Shown here in pieces: positions 1 through 11,858 of a stretch of 64,000 bases of DNA. A program made the position numbers and the translations under genes. Under the pieces are notes generated by a model. That model was given only the letters and a program-made list of their open reading frames with translations, had not been told where the DNA came from and ran no database searches. The stretch is taken from positions 24,611,044 through 24,675,043 of the forward strand of contig NC_084887.1 of the NCBI RefSeq assembly GCF_958979055.1, given 5' to 3'. The DNA comes from Alnus glutinosa. Taxonomy: Eukaryota > Streptophyta > Magnoliopsida > Fagales > Betulaceae. Numbering within the stretch: position 1 is the stretch's first letter; the number at the start of each line of letters is the position of its first letter.

Positions 1-1158
1 AGAAGTAAATTTTTTGTTCAATGCTGCTTTGGATTTTTATATTTTAATTTTTTTGGATTTTTTTTTTTTAATTCTATTTCTATTTGTTTAGGATTTGTTG
101 GCATAATTTTGGATTTTGTTTCAAAATTATCAAGCGGTTTAAGGGCACTAACTGATCATGTTTGTTGCTTCTTTTTTTCTTTTTCTATTCCCAATGAAAA
201 CTTGATTTTGTTTAGTTATGTATTTTAGTTTGAAATTTTTGCTTGAGACTCGGTCTTTGTCTCAAATTTCCTGTTTATGGGTTTTTTCAAAGAAAAAAAA
301 AAGATCACAAATTTTGCATCTGATTCTGAAAGCCCCCCTACCCCACAATTTTCTTTTGCATAGGTTCCCAAAATTTCTAAAATTATGTACTGGTTGAATG
401 GAATGTTCCAAATCTTCTGATTCTATTTGTTGGGTATATTTAATCAAAATTGCTTTATTTATTTAGTATATCCTATTGAGCAATATCTATAGATTCATTA
501 CATTGATCATTTAGGTATTTTTAAGATCTAAAATTTGAACCTAAAATATTTTAAAATATATCCAAATTTGAAGATATATGTCAAAAGAAAATACCCATCT
601 TCTTACCAGTATTGATATTCACTTAAGTGTCCGCCTAGAGCAACCAAGAGAGGGTAACAGTTGGTCATAAGTGTTAATAGTACTCTTTAGGCATTAGATG
701 AAGGAAAATATGATTTGGTTTGTGAGGACATGAATGTCTTCATTGGAGAAATCCGTTTCTTATTGTTTTTCTTGAAAATAACTCTGCTTCTTTAGAATTT
801 CCAATATAGTTTGAATATATTCCTATGGAATAGGATGATTGTTAAACACTCATGTAAGGGTAGTTTCCTTATGCCTATCTAAACTAATGCAATCAAAGCA
901 AGTATGTTGTAATGGTGATTAGGAGATAGTATTTTAAGTTTTTAATTTGTTTTCTTGTTAATTCCTGCACAGTTAAACCTGATAAATTAGATTTTTTGAA
1001 GAGTTGGTATATACTGAACATTTGTTGCCTATTAATTGGAAAAAAGTTTGAGTGCTACCAATAAGAAGTTATTATAGGGTATGACTAGGTGTGTTTGAGC
1101 GTATTAATTGGTGTCTATATTATTGCATTGATTGGCTGATCACCAGATAAAGTTTCAG
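1..1158. other. AT-rich noncoding stretch
   Basis: No open reading frame of useful length or recognisable domain is visible on either strand. The sequence is T-rich with several homopolymer runs and could be intron or intergenic DNA of a gene that begins outside the window. I see no tandem repeat or clear transposon end here. Confidence 0.5.
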
Positions 1159-1390
1159 GTAATTAATGAAAGACATGGGTTTAGATCGAATTAGACGATA
1201 CTTAAAGCCAGGTCAAAGCTGGGTTCATAGTTATTGGGAGACTTTTACATTCTACTGTTACATCTCTCCCTCTTGGATGCGGACAACACCTCAAACCAAA
1301 GAAAAAGGAAAGTTAAGAACAAATTTTGTATATCCATGTCTGATTCTTTGTTGGAATGTGTGTAAAATTTTCTCTTGTATCATCAACAAT

Positions 1391-1410
1391 CCCCCCCCCC
1401 CCCCCCCCCC
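1391..1410. repeat. C homopolymer, 20 bp
   Basis: Twenty consecutive C bases inside AT-rich DNA. Runs of this kind are prone to replication slippage and sequencing error, so the exact length is uncertain. Similar C runs occur at about 14,154-14,171 and 21,847-21,861. Confidence 0.9.
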
Positions 1411-1488
1411 GAAATTTACATTGCTCCGTAAGAGACTTTATTCACTTTGTCATCTTAATGTCTTTGCCTACTCTTTCAGTCAATCGTA

Positions 1489-2148
1489 GAAGTGACAGAA
1501 GATACATTTTGGACAGACTATTAGGAACTTCTTGAAGAACTTCCTCATGCTAATTATAATGTTTGGTTGGCTATTGCAGAGACATTAGTTGCTGCTTTAG
1601 ATGAAAACCCAGGGTTAGTATGATTCAAACTTCCACCCTACCTCAGCAATGTATTTTTTTATTTTTTGGTGATGCATCTAGGAATCTTTTTCCCATTTTA
1701 TGTTCTTTATACATCCATGTTGCTAGTTTGGAGATGACAACATTAATTCTCATCGGTTGGGCCAACACAAAAGTATTGGCAAAACATTATGCTACAACAT
1801 TTCTCATATCACAATCACTTGTAATATTTTCTTTGCTTTGCTTAAAGCATGAATTAAGCTTGTTTAATTCAATGCATATACTCTTCATGTAATTTAGTTT
1901 ATTGTTTGTCTCAATAAAAACATTGTTCTTGTCATAACAGTCTCGCGCATTTTGTTGTGAATTTATTTTCGTGTTTGTCTGGATCGTCTTTAAAGATTTT
2001 AACTTAGAAATATTGTTATTCATTATAGAGCTGTACACTAAAAAGAGGCATGTGGATGCTTTTGATCTGCATACTGATCCTAATTCAGATGCTCGGGGAA
2101 GAATGATTGATAATGTATCTTGTAAATATCAGTCTTTTTCAAATGGTT
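1489..2148 (+). pseudogene. Exon-like fragments of an unrecognised gene
   Basis: Two short stretches look coding. About 1,490-1,612 follows a plausible acceptor and reads EVTEDTFWTDY, a TAG stop, then ELLEELPHANYNVWLAIAET and further residues to DENPG. About 2,030-2,145 reads ELYTKKRHVDAFDLHTDPNS and on to KYQSFSNG before a TAG stop. Joining them in the frame that keeps both open would need a donor without GT, and the first piece has an internal stop, so I read this as exon debris or an inactive copy rather than a working gene. A nearby ATG-led stretch from 1,166 (MKDMGLDRIRRYLKPGQSWV) may belong to it. I do not recognise the family and assign no function. Confidence 0.25.
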
Positions 2149-2444
2149 AGTTCCCTTTCAGATTAGAATTGTTTTTTCTTTTTTCTTATTTCGTTTCATT
2201 TTTTGTTTTTCTTGTTGGAGGTGGGTTCACCATATCACCTCAATAAGCTTTTTCGCTGATGCCCCTGCAATTGTTACATTACCAAATGCTTCTTTGAGGT
2301 GTCTAGCTGTTTTAACAACAACATAGGTTTTCTGAATAATCCTCCAAATAGTTTTTCACCATGTTTTGTCCTGTTGTTTGTTTGAGGTGATTTTTTTTTT
2401 TTTTTTTCCCACAAGTGTCATAGTTTTTCAAGATCTATGTTTTA

Positions 2445-3190
2445 ACGCCCCGCCTTAATAAATACTTTATTTAGGCATTTTACACGCGGCGCTACTATTA
2501 TTACCTTTAAAATATTTTTGCTCTGTATATATCTTTTCGAACATTAAACGTGACTAGAAAGTGTAAAGAAAATAACAGAGTGCTATCATAAACATAACTG
2601 CTTAAAAAATATTCAAAATGTGTACCTATGTTAGGTCTTAATAATTGCAAACCACTAAACTATACATCATTGGTCACCAAAAGACGACTATACATGCTCA
2701 AGTCGTCACTCGGGTCTGTCTAGTCCTCCACAAAAAAACTAGTTTGGATTGCAAAAGCTAAGTCTCAAATTATATATGCTAAGCCTCTTTTTAAAATTTC
2801 TCTTTTATTTGTCAAAAGTTATTTTGAATAAAAGCTGGTACGTAGCTTTGCGAAAACATTTAGGGTACGAACTCATAAGTACAAATATCCAAAAATGAGT
2901 GAGACTTTTTGTTTCATTACCCCAAAGATCACAATTTTTTTTTTTACTATTTTCTTTTCCAGTATCATATTAAAGCAATATACATATATAAATTCAATTC
3001 AATTCAATTACTAGAAGATAATAATGGGAAATCACATAAAATCAAACCATGCTCATGCATATATAATTTGTAAAACTTTATTCTTTATCTAGTTTATGTT
3101 TTTGAACTTGTGCTTTTCTGTTTACTTTTCTTTACAAGTATGCCCCTAGTCTGTGTCGAACTTAACTAGCTACCATGTTTGACCTAAGGT
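2445..3190 (-). mobile_element. LTR-like remnant, probably gypsy type, reverse orientation
   Basis: The left edge TTTTAACGCCCCGCC is the reverse complement of the GGGGCGTTA type of 3' end often seen on plant Ty3/gypsy LTRs. The following ~700 bp is noncoding. No partner LTR, primer-binding site or coding region is visible, so this would be a solo or truncated LTR. Assignment rests on the edge motif only. Confidence 0.25.
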
Positions 3191-3222
3191 GTTGAATGTG
3201 TTTTCCATAATTCAACCTAAGT

Positions 3223-3418
3223 AGTGGCGGAGCTACATGGTGGCTTTTGGGGAGGGGGGGCTTGGGACCCCAAGCAACCATGTTTTCCCATTTTTTTTAA
3301 TTTTTTAAAAATTAAAACTTTACCCCCTAATTTTTTTTAGTTTTGCCCCTACCTACAAATTTTTTTATTTTACAGTTTTGCCCCCTCCCCAAAATTCTAA
3401 ATGCCAACTCCACCCCAT
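3223..3418. mobile_element. Possible short hAT-like MITE
   Basis: Starts AGTGGCGGAGCTACATGG and ends near CCAACTCCACCCC, resembling the GGGGCGGAGC-type ends of small hAT MITEs seen at 9,795 and 31,269. The inside is a run of 'ttttgcccc' phrases with no coding potential. The terminal match is short and no target-site duplication was found. Confidence 0.35.
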
Positions 3419-3497
3419 AACCTAAGGGTGTCAAGAGTACCGCCCCCTCAACTTAGGGTTGTCAAGCATACAACTCCACTCAACGTAAGGCTGTGGA

Positions 3498-4289
3498 TAG
3501 GGGTGTACAAACGGAGTGATTATAACCGCTCCGCAACCGCTAATCGCATAACCATTTTCGAATGCGGTTAGGAGGGCTATGGAAAGCGGTTAGTAATCGC
3601 TAATCACCTACCTATATATATAACTATGTTTACAACTTTGAAGCGTAACAGACTAACATGCATGTTTACACGATTTTTAAAAATTTAGTATTATGACCTG
3701 ATTGTTTTGGTCTTGAGTTGTCATTTGGATTTGTAGAATGAGGTCAATTTGTTAAGCAAAATTCAACATCTAAATATAATTTCTTTATTGGGTTGCAGCG
3801 TTTATGGCGAGACAAGGTTTATTGTTTACGAACTGATGCAAAATAGGTGTTTGGAAACTCAATTGCACGGTAAAAACACATTAATCTCATTCTTTTTCTC
3901 GTTAAAAAACCTAGAAAATGGAAGATAAAAAAGAAAAAAAAAAAAAGAAAGAAAAAAAGGATGCAATTAAATAAAGCTAATATCTTTATTTTTCAAATCT
4001 CTTGTTGATATATAGGACCTTGTTGCCCTTTTTTTTTTTTTTTTTTTTAAAAAAAAGTTCCAAAAATTAGTAAATTCTTTTTTGAAAACAATTAAAACAT
4101 GCACAAAACTGGTCAAAAACTAGTTCTAAACCCAAATTAAAAAACAGTTTTAAAATCGTAGGTTATAAACACAATAATCGCCTCCGCCTATGCGGTTAGC
4201 GGTTGGTAAAATGCAATAACCGCCTTAGGCTGTTGCGGTTAGCGGTTTTTAGCCAATAACCACTTGTTGCAACCGTTTGTACACCCCTA
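3498..4289. mobile_element. hAT-type MITE (family A) with 8-bp target duplication
   Basis: A 792-bp element with terminal inverted repeats TAGGGGTGTACAAACGG at the left and its reverse complement at the right. It is flanked by an exact 8-bp direct repeat, GCTGTGGA, at 3,490-3,497 and 4,290-4,297, the hallmark of hAT transposition. Subterminal regions are full of AACCGC / GCGGTTA motifs in both orientations. It has no coding capacity. A relative sharing the GCGGTTA motifs lies at about 38,547-38,974. Confidence 0.88.
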
Positions 4290-4319
4290 GCTGTGGAACA
4301 TATACTTAAGGCTTTCGAG

Positions 4320-4888
4320 CATACTATTCTGCTCAACCTATGGCTGCTTTAAGCTAATTAACTTTCGTATTTTAAAACTTTTCTTTCTTTGAATATTGGT
4401 CTTCTTCTTTTTTCCCCTTATATATATATACACACGTAAAAGGAAAATTACAATAAATTAAGGTTGGGCGACCCAAACATAATAACTTGCAAAGACGTGA
4501 AAACAATGCATCAAATTAAGACGCAAGTCTATTGATTCTTAGCGCGAATGCCAAGAAGGCAAGAACCTAAGCCACAGTAAATGTGGTTAAATGTGTATAT
4601 AGAGTCCAAATGACTCAAACGCCGGGTACGTAACAATTACAGAGAAAAATAAGGAGAAGATATAGAAAACAAAAGGCCCAGAAATACAAAAGAGATAAAA
4701 CAAACACAACACTTCCTATTAAAAGAGAAAAACTAAGAGTAATTGAAAAAATAGATGGAAAGTTGAAACATTCAAATTGAAAAAATAGAGGGAAAGTTGA
4801 AATATTCAAATTGAAGGGAAACTTAAATTTTCATGAAATAATTTTCATTAATGATCACCAAATATAGCTAATTTCTAGGAAAAAATAT
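4320..4888. other. AT-rich intergenic DNA
   Basis: No supported gene. It contains a short local direct duplication of the phrase 'attgaaaaaatagagggaaagttgaaa' type near 4,741-4,815, consistent with a small slippage event, and nothing else I can name. Confidence 0.4.
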
Positions 4889-5571
4889 AAAAAAGCCCAT
4901 GAACTAACAATCGATTTTAGAATAACCCATGAATTTTCAAGTGTGCTAAATTGACTTATCAAACTACCAAAGTGTGCCAAAAATGACACTTTTGTAGTTA
5001 TATTCCTATAATATCATTTTCATGTGTCATATTTTTATTAAAAAATAATAAAATTTAAATTTAAAATTCAAGAAAAATTAAATTTAAAACTCAGAAGGGG
5101 TGGTTGGAGCCATCCCTTTGGGCCAATGTGGCCCCATTTTGCCCAAAGGGGGTGGTCGGCCACCCCTAGATTGGCTATAGGGGGTGGCCGAAACAACCCC
5201 CAAAAACTTTAGGAGTGGTTCGGCCACCCACAGATTGGCCTGGAGGTGGCTCAGCTGCCTCCATTGGCTAAAATGGACGTGGCCGGCCATCCCCATTGGC
5301 CCAAAGGGCTAGCTCAAGCTACCCCTTCTGTTAATTTTTTTTTTTTTTTTAAGTTTTTAATATATTTATATTTTTCTTGATTTTTAAATTTAATTTTTTT
5401 TTTTAAAAAAAAATATATATATTTTTAATGATATGACACGGGGCAAGGGTATTAGAGGAATATCATAAAAAGTGGCATTTTTGGCACATTTTGGTAGTTT
5501 AATTGGTCACTTTAGCACACTTGAAAATTCAAGGGACTATTCTAAAATCGGTTGTTAGTTTAGGGTTCCAT
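4889..5571. mobile_element. Foldback (long inverted repeat) element with GGGTGGCC core
   Basis: Two arms of roughly 145 bp are reverse complements: the left begins near CATGAACTAACAATCGATTT and the right ends near AATCGGTTGTTAGTTTAGGG. Between them lies a GC-rich core (about 5,093-5,330) made of repeated GGGTGG / GGCCACCC phrases that fold on themselves. No coding sequence. The arms are diverged by scattered substitutions, so this is an old copy. Similar cores occur in elements at 17,754-18,420 and near the right end of the window. Confidence 0.75.
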
Positions 5572-5777
5572 TAGTGATAATGCTCTCGGGTTGATCCTTG
5601 AAGTCTTTATCCACAAATTTTATCAGCATGCTTGATAACGGTGTAGCCGTTGTGCAGGTGATGGTTTCACAACTTACACTAAAGACTTAACTTTTTACAC
5701 CAAAAGATATAGGTGTTGAAAAGTTTTACAACCCAAGTTTTGATCACCAAATATAACTAATTTCTAAGACTTATAAC

Positions 5778-6580
5778 AACTTTCATACGAGGATGACTTT
5801 GAGGAGGAAGATGACCTTCAAATGGCTTTATAATAATTTTCTTTAGGAATTCACAAAACTGACCAAGTTGAATGAAAAGAATTTTAAGAAACTCAGTAAG
5901 ATTGGACATGAAAATGAGAAATTGTTTGTAAAATTAGATGATTCTTGTGTTGCTTGTGATATTTTGAAGTCTGAGAATGTCATGCTTGTTGATAAGATAA
6001 AGTCACTTAGAGAATAAATTGAAAGATTCTAAGGAACACTTGAAAAAGTTCTCTAATGATAAAGTGGAAAAATTGTTATTTGGTCAAAAGCCTAATTCTA
6101 ATGAATATGGTATGGGTTTTGATAAGTTTGGTGCTTCTACTTCACATAAGTTTGTTAAGTTTGTAAAAAGTTGCTTCTAATTTTGAAAGAAAGACTATAA
6201 GTTTGTTAAGCTTGTGAAAGCTGAACAAGGTCAAGGCTAATGTAGCCTACTTGGATAAGGGAAAAGAAAATGTTTGTTGAATGACTATGTGAAGCCCAAG
6301 TCCAAGGCACTTTTTAAGAAACATACTTCAGTTAAATTTGTTCCTACATGTTATCATTGTAGAATTATTGGTCACACTAGACCAAATTGTTTTCAACTTA
6401 AATCCTAAAAGCCTTGGAACAAGCGGATTTCACCTAGGAAAGATGAACCCGATTTTGAAAACCAGGTAAGAGCCTTAACTGAGCAAGATCATTAGTGAGA
6501 GATTGGTTGAGTTGTTAAAATATTCTATCCTTGACAAGAAGAATATCACTCAATTGGCTTGTGACCATGCCAAGACCCCA
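5778..6580 (+). pseudogene. Decayed copia-type retrotransposon gag fragment
   Basis: Broken frames encode a gag-like coiled region (for example FTKLTKLNEKNFKKLSKIG and LKSENVMLVDKIKSLRE) followed by a zinc knuckle at 6,349-6,390 reading CYHCRIIGHTRPNC, which keeps the full CX2CX4HX4C pattern. After it come FQLKS, a stop, and KPWNKRISPRKDEP, typical of the linker that follows the knuckle in plant copia gag proteins. Several in-frame stops and frameshifts occur, and no protease, integrase or reverse transcriptase follows, so it is a dead truncated copy. Known family role: nucleic-acid-binding capsid protein of the retrotransposon. Confidence 0.8.
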
Positions 6581-6805
6581 CCGCTATAAGGGATTTTAGG
6601 TGAAAAAAGGAGACGATAATTTGTGTTTTGTTGTTCACATTGTGGTATCTCAATCGTGGTTGCTTTAACATTGTTGCATGAGAATGTTGCGCCTTAAAAG
6701 TGGGTTCCCACACGGGTTTTTCTTTTGTAGGCTAAATTTTGGTTGTTTCACCAACAATTTTACAAGCAGCCGAACACAAGCGTACAAAATTAGTTGGCTA
6801 ATTGG

Positions 6806-7299
6806 TAGGGGTGTACATGTGGACAGATGTTAACTATTTGTATCTGCTATCCGCAATCATCCGCTATTCGCTATCCAGATATGCAGATGCGGGTAGCAAA
6901 AAGTCACTATCCGCATATGTGTATGCGGATAATGGTTTTAGGGTATGCGGAAATGGTTATTAACTGCATCCGTATACCCTTTATATATATATATATATAT
7001 ATATATAAGAACATCATTTTGGATTAGGTATAGGTTATGTTTACATTGGTTTAGTTGACAGTATTGCTTTCTAGTATAACACTTGGGCAAAAAGACAAAA
7101 GTAATATGAAATCAATATATTTTCAGAAGATTAGGGTTTAAAAAAAATTAAAGCAAGCCCAAAACACTAAAATTAGCCTAAATTATTTTCAAAATTGTTT
7201 AAACTATACCATGATAGAGACTCAAAATACTAAAATATATCCAAAAAAACCCATTACCTAATGTGTAGATAATGAATAATAACTACATGTATACCCCTA
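6806..7299. mobile_element. hAT-type MITE (family B) with target duplication
   Basis: A 494-bp element starting TAGGGGTGTACATGTGGA and ending in the reverse complement of TAGGGGTATACATGTAG. Flanks are CTAATTGG (6,798-6,805) and CTAATTGC (7,300-7,307), an 8-bp target duplication with one change. Inside are ATCCGCAT / ATGCGGAT phrases and an (AT)n run at about 6,983-7,007. No coding capacity. Confidence 0.82.
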
Positions 7300-7307
7300 C
7301 TAATTGC

Positions 7308-7893
7308 GGTGCGTCTCCCATTGATAGAATCTTTTAAAAAATTTAGAGTAAGAAATGGTTAGTACTGCATGGTCCATGCAAATGGAGGAAAGAAATAATA
7401 CTTATAATATTAAAATAAAAAATAAAAAGAAGCAAGAAATTATTAGGACCAACTCATGAATATTCCTTTCCCATGATGTATTATTCAATTTAGGTTGCGT
7501 CTTATTCATTACAGATGCTTACATATATACTACTATCATTTTTATGCATCGGGGTCCTCTAGGCTCTAGCTGCTTCAACCACACAACTCTTTTGAGTGGG
7601 GTGAGCTATTGTGAGCCACATTAATATCTAAAACCTCAAAAGATTTTTTTTTTGGTTGCATATATAATCATTATTTTGCCCTATGCAATTAGAAACCCTA
7701 AATATTTAGTAAAGCGACGCCTTACCAACCAACCCATTTATCCTTTGGTGGCAATGATGGGACTGAGCAGCTAAAATTTCTATAGGCTTTCTAATTGCAT
7801 AAGGTTGTAATTAATTATGTCATTAATTAAAATAAACTAAACCAGATTATTGGAGAACATAATTGGAAGCTTAATTGGCACTTTTTGGTCTTG
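7308..7893. other. Intergenic DNA downstream of the MYB gene
   Basis: AT-rich, no supported gene. It should contain the 3' untranslated region and polyadenylation region of the minus-strand MYB gene at its right edge, but no strong AATAAA-type signal stands out. Confidence 0.4.
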
Positions 7894-9414
7894 TCAGAGC
7901 GTGCTACCGATGTCTACAGAGTTCATGATCATGTCCATGTCACTGAAACTACCAACCCCAAAGTCCTCGTCTCCAAAATCCTTCCTGTAATCCAACAACC
8001 ATTCGGAGTTATCTTCAGGTGACGGCAATCCAAGATTACTGTAGCAGCTTCCGCTTCCACTGGTGGCCGGGGAATTCCAGAATGAATCGTCAAGAAATAT
8101 CGTCTCCGACCATATGTAACTCATTAATGGGTCGTCATCGCCGGGGTCCGACGACGACCGAGATTCGTCGGTCGTCGAAGAATTTTCAGTTGGGACACTG
8201 GAGGAGACATGGCTACTACATACTGCTTTTTGTGACTCATCCTCATGATTGACTTCGAGATCGTGTTGTGGGGTGGTGGCTTCTTTAAGGAGAGGTTCAT
8301 GCGTAAGTGGATCAATACCCATCTTAATCAGCTTTTTCTTGATGTGGGTGTTCCAATGATTCTTGATCTCGTTGTCGGTTCTTCCTGGCAATCTTGCTGC
8401 AATTTTCGACCACCTATACAAAATCAAAAGTATTTTAAGGCCAATTAAATTAAATTAAAAAACAAAAAGACAAAAGCACTTACGGAGACGTAAAGGAAAA
8501 AATAAATATTTTTAGTGAGATCATGGCACTTCTGCTTTATAGGTCATAGCATAACAAACCATATATATCCATCTCTTACTATTATTAGTAAGAACAGAAA
8601 ATTGAAAACAAAAAAAAAAAAAAAAAACTTAGAAACATCAAACAGTTTTCGTTGTTTTTTTTTTCGCAAACAGTTTGCTAAACGCGTTTTTCTTAAAAAC
8701 AAATACAGAAACTGATTTCTGAAATGAAAGACTTCGACTGCCAAGACAACAAAAGCATAGATCGATCATGTGCTAGCTAGCTGTTGTAAAATTCAGATTT
8801 TCTCGCGTCGCTCCTTAATTAGAATGGAAATCAAAATTTTCTTTCGACCAAGAAAACGGTGGAAAATGAAAATAAGTTTGTGATGGGGAATGGAAGGTCG
8901 TGACATTAGCATCTTTGACTAATTTACATTTTCTCGATCAATTTGATTCGCATGCATGTTCCGGTACACATCCAATGATTAAAGCAGCAGATCCGACCAA
9001 AAAAAGTAGGCCAAACTTTTCAAATAACATGTTAGAAAGAGAAAAGTCATGAATGATTGCAAAAACGTTGGCATGCATTAATTCATGATCAGTAAGACAT
9101 TAAGAATATTGAATATGACAAGAGAATAATTAAGTAGCAAAGAAGAAACACCTATTGCCAAGACGGGCGTGAAGATCAATAACAAGTTGTTCCTCAGCTT
9201 CTGTAAGAAGGCCGCGCTTCAAGTCCGGCCTCAGGTAATTAGTCCAACGGAGACGACAACTCTTGCCGCAGCGCCTGAGCCCTGCAAGCTTCGGCACGGC
9301 ACGCCAGCAACATTGGCCATGGGTGAGGATGAAATTGACTAATTTCTTGTCTTCCTCAACCGTCCATGGCCCTTTCTTCACTCCAAGCTTGTCACAACAA
9401 GGTTGCCTCCCCAT
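7894..9414 (-). CDS. R2R3-MYB transcription factor (MYB40/MYB20-like clade)
   Basis: Two exons: 9,414-9,152 and 8,413-7,894, joined across a 738-bp GT-AG intron that splits the codon for R88, giving 260 residues. The protein begins [17 protein letters not shown]. Repeat R2 has W17, W37 and W57; R3 has the usual replacement of its first W (L70) plus W89 and W108, so both DNA-binding repeats are complete. The bHLH-interaction motif of R3 is not present. The acidic, Ser-rich C-terminal half (residues ~120-260) is a likely regulatory region. The phrase [19 protein letters not shown] is closest, from memory, to Arabidopsis MYB40 and the related MYB20/43/99 group; the exact orthologue is uncertain. 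Start chosen at the conserved MGRQPCC; an earlier in-frame ATG (9,480) lies between the TATA box and the expected transcript start. Exon 1 is 263 bp, the sum of the usual 133- and 130-bp first two exons, so the first intron has been lost. Confidence 0.93.
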
Positions 9415-9485
9415 CACTTTAGAGAGCCAGTACTTGCCACACCAGTCCACCAACTCTAGGAGAACCCAAGCCCCCCTCACCCACC

Positions 9486-9493
9486 TTTATATA
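9486..9493 (-). promoter_or_regulatory. TATA box of the MYB gene
   Basis: Reads TATATAAA on the minus strand, about 72 bp upstream of the MYB start codon at 9,414. This spacing leaves room for a short leader and argues against use of the in-frame ATG at 9,480. Confidence 0.6.
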
Positions 9494-9794
9494 CTACTGA
9501 CTTCCCTTTCTTGGGGTAAAATCATCCTATGTTTATCTTGGAGGCTAGCCAGTACTCCCACGCTTCTCTTAAACGTGTGTGAACGTATTGATATATATGT
9601 CAGTCTCAATCAACTCTTAAATTAACCATGGTTAAAAAAATAAAAATAATTTGATAATTTGTTAAGACTGTCATATCATCTTTGTCAGATAATTGTAAAA
9701 TAACAATGTGGTATATAACATTACTCTTTATATTCGATACCAAGAAAATTGCTAACAAACGAACGCCAAATATTTTTATGACAGTTATTAGGAT

Positions 9795-9965
9795 CAGGGA
9801 CGGAGGGAGGGGGGGCTGGCAGGGGCCATGCTCCCCACCCCCTCTACCCACAATTTCCTCTAAAAAATTAAAAAATATAAGGTAAAAGTAAAAATTTAGC
9901 TTATTTGGCTCCTACCAAATTTTTTTTTTTGGCCCTGCCCATAAGATCTTCTAGCTCCGTCCCTG
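9795..9965. mobile_element. Small hAT-type MITE with near-perfect 8-bp duplication
   Basis: A 171-bp element bounded by CAGGGACGGAG and CTCCGTCCCTG, perfect inverted ends. The flanks are ATTAGGAT (9,787-9,794) and ATTTGGAT (9,966-9,973), an 8-bp duplication with one mismatch. The interior holds 'ggggccatgctccccacccc' type GC-rich sequence and a T run. Noncoding. It lies about 370 bp upstream of the MYB start codon, within its likely promoter region. Confidence 0.85.
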
Positions 9966-9979
9966 ATTTGGATCTTTTG

Positions 9980-11815
9980 AAGTGAAATAGAAATGATTCA
10001 TTTTATGGTTTAGATTAAACGTTAAATGACGTGGCATTATGTACATTATTAAATACAACATAATGAAAACTAGTCCGTAAAATAAATCATTTTTATTTCA
10101 CTTTTATGATTTAGGTTTTTTTGAAATAAAAGATAATAATTACAAGTAGACGACCTCATCATAACTAATTAAGCAAAATGCGTATTCTATTCCTTTGTGT
10201 TAAGTTAATTATTTTCTTAGTTCATAATCATCTTTAAATTAAAGCTTATCTTAAATTTGGATTAACATTAAAGACAAGAATCGCAAAACTAATTAGGAGA
10301 AAGAGAGTTTTCTCCGTGTGGAAGAAAAAACAAATATATTTGGTACTCAATCTCTACCCTTTGTAAGCCCACACAAAGCCCCTTTCAAGGAAATCATGAA
10401 AAGAAAATGAGCAGTGCCCTTCCCCATTTCTACTGCAACGACTATTGAAAAATACATCTTATTTTGGCATTTTAAATAAGAAAAATGTTATATGTACACT
10501 TAATTTTAATTGTCACATCAATAAAAATGTACGTTTTAGAGAGTAAGTAGAGGTAGCATTTCTTTTCCATTAGTATGACCAGATAAGTTTGAATGGTTTG
10601 GCGCGTGAGTGCACGCACTTTCATAGAAAGGAGGATTGGAAGAGAGGCAGACAGAGTTGGCGGCCCCAACATCAGTTTCTGAAAGCTGCGTGGGACCTAA
10701 GATTTTACTTGCTCCCATTGATTTGATTCTTTAAAGGAATTAAGGATGCGGGGTCCATGATTAGGACGCTAGAAAGTGGGGCAACCAAGTGACCAACAGT
10801 CCAAATTTATTCAAAAAAAAAAAAAAAAACAAAAACAAAAACAAAACAAAAAACTACACAGTCCAAATACGTCCTTTTAATTTTCACTCTTACTCAAGCA
10901 TTTCATCACCCCTTTCGTCAGCATCCCTCCAGCCTCATTTGTTCGGTTTTTTTCTTTTTCTTTTTCTTCCTAATTTTTATAACAAGAAACAATTTCCCTA
11001 TGCCTAAATAAAACCAAAGTACTTACTTTATCCCTCATCTAAGTATTAGGTATTTTTGCTTTTTAACATAGATCAATAATGTGATTGACAATAGTTACCT
11101 AGCTATGACCATGCCATGGGGTGACAGGCTACCTCCAATAATTTTTTTTCTTTTTTGTTTGTTTTCTTCTCTTTTTATTTAAAAAAAAAAATTAAGATAT
11201 TTTGTTATTATTTTCTCATATTAGGTGGCATTGAAACCTTAAGTATTACACGTGAAAAGAGGGCCATATGTCAGCACTCTAAAGTGAGTGACGTGGAGGT
11301 CTATTAAAAAAAAATAGACAAAAAATTTACAACAATAACAACTAATTTTTTTTTTATTAATGAAGATGCCATATGTGTCACTTTTTGAAACCAAGGGGAC
11401 GGTTTGATCTAAGGCTAACCACAATATTTAACCCAAGAAAATTATAGGAGATTTTGACTTATATTCTCTTTTATATTTATATATATATATATATATATAT
11501 CAAAATGAGCTAATATTCGTTTAATACTAGGGTGTTTTCAAAATTCTTTGTAATTATACCTCGTATAGTAATTAATTGTTTTAATCTAACGCCTCTCATG
11601 CGTGTAATAATTATTCACTGTGGAATTGTAAACTTTTTTTACATCATTTTACATATTGTTGTAGTTATTATTAAAAAAAAAAAAAAAAGCCACCACCAAG
11701 GCGTCCAAGCCGCCCCCCAAATTCAGTGAATCCGAGAATTTTCCTCCGAACCCATCGGGACCCACGCGTACAGAATGTCCAACCACCATCGGCAAATCCT
11801 CAACACAAAACAGCT

Positions 11816-11858
<43 letters not shown>

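Noticed and set aside
5084..5296. Open frame over a foldback core, and a similar one at 17,909-18,218
   Set aside because: GC-rich self-complementary repeat; both strands are open for compositional reasons.
9415..9480. Longer N-terminus for the MYB protein
   Set aside because: The extra ATG lies only a few bases downstream of the TATA box and precedes the conserved MGRQPCC start.
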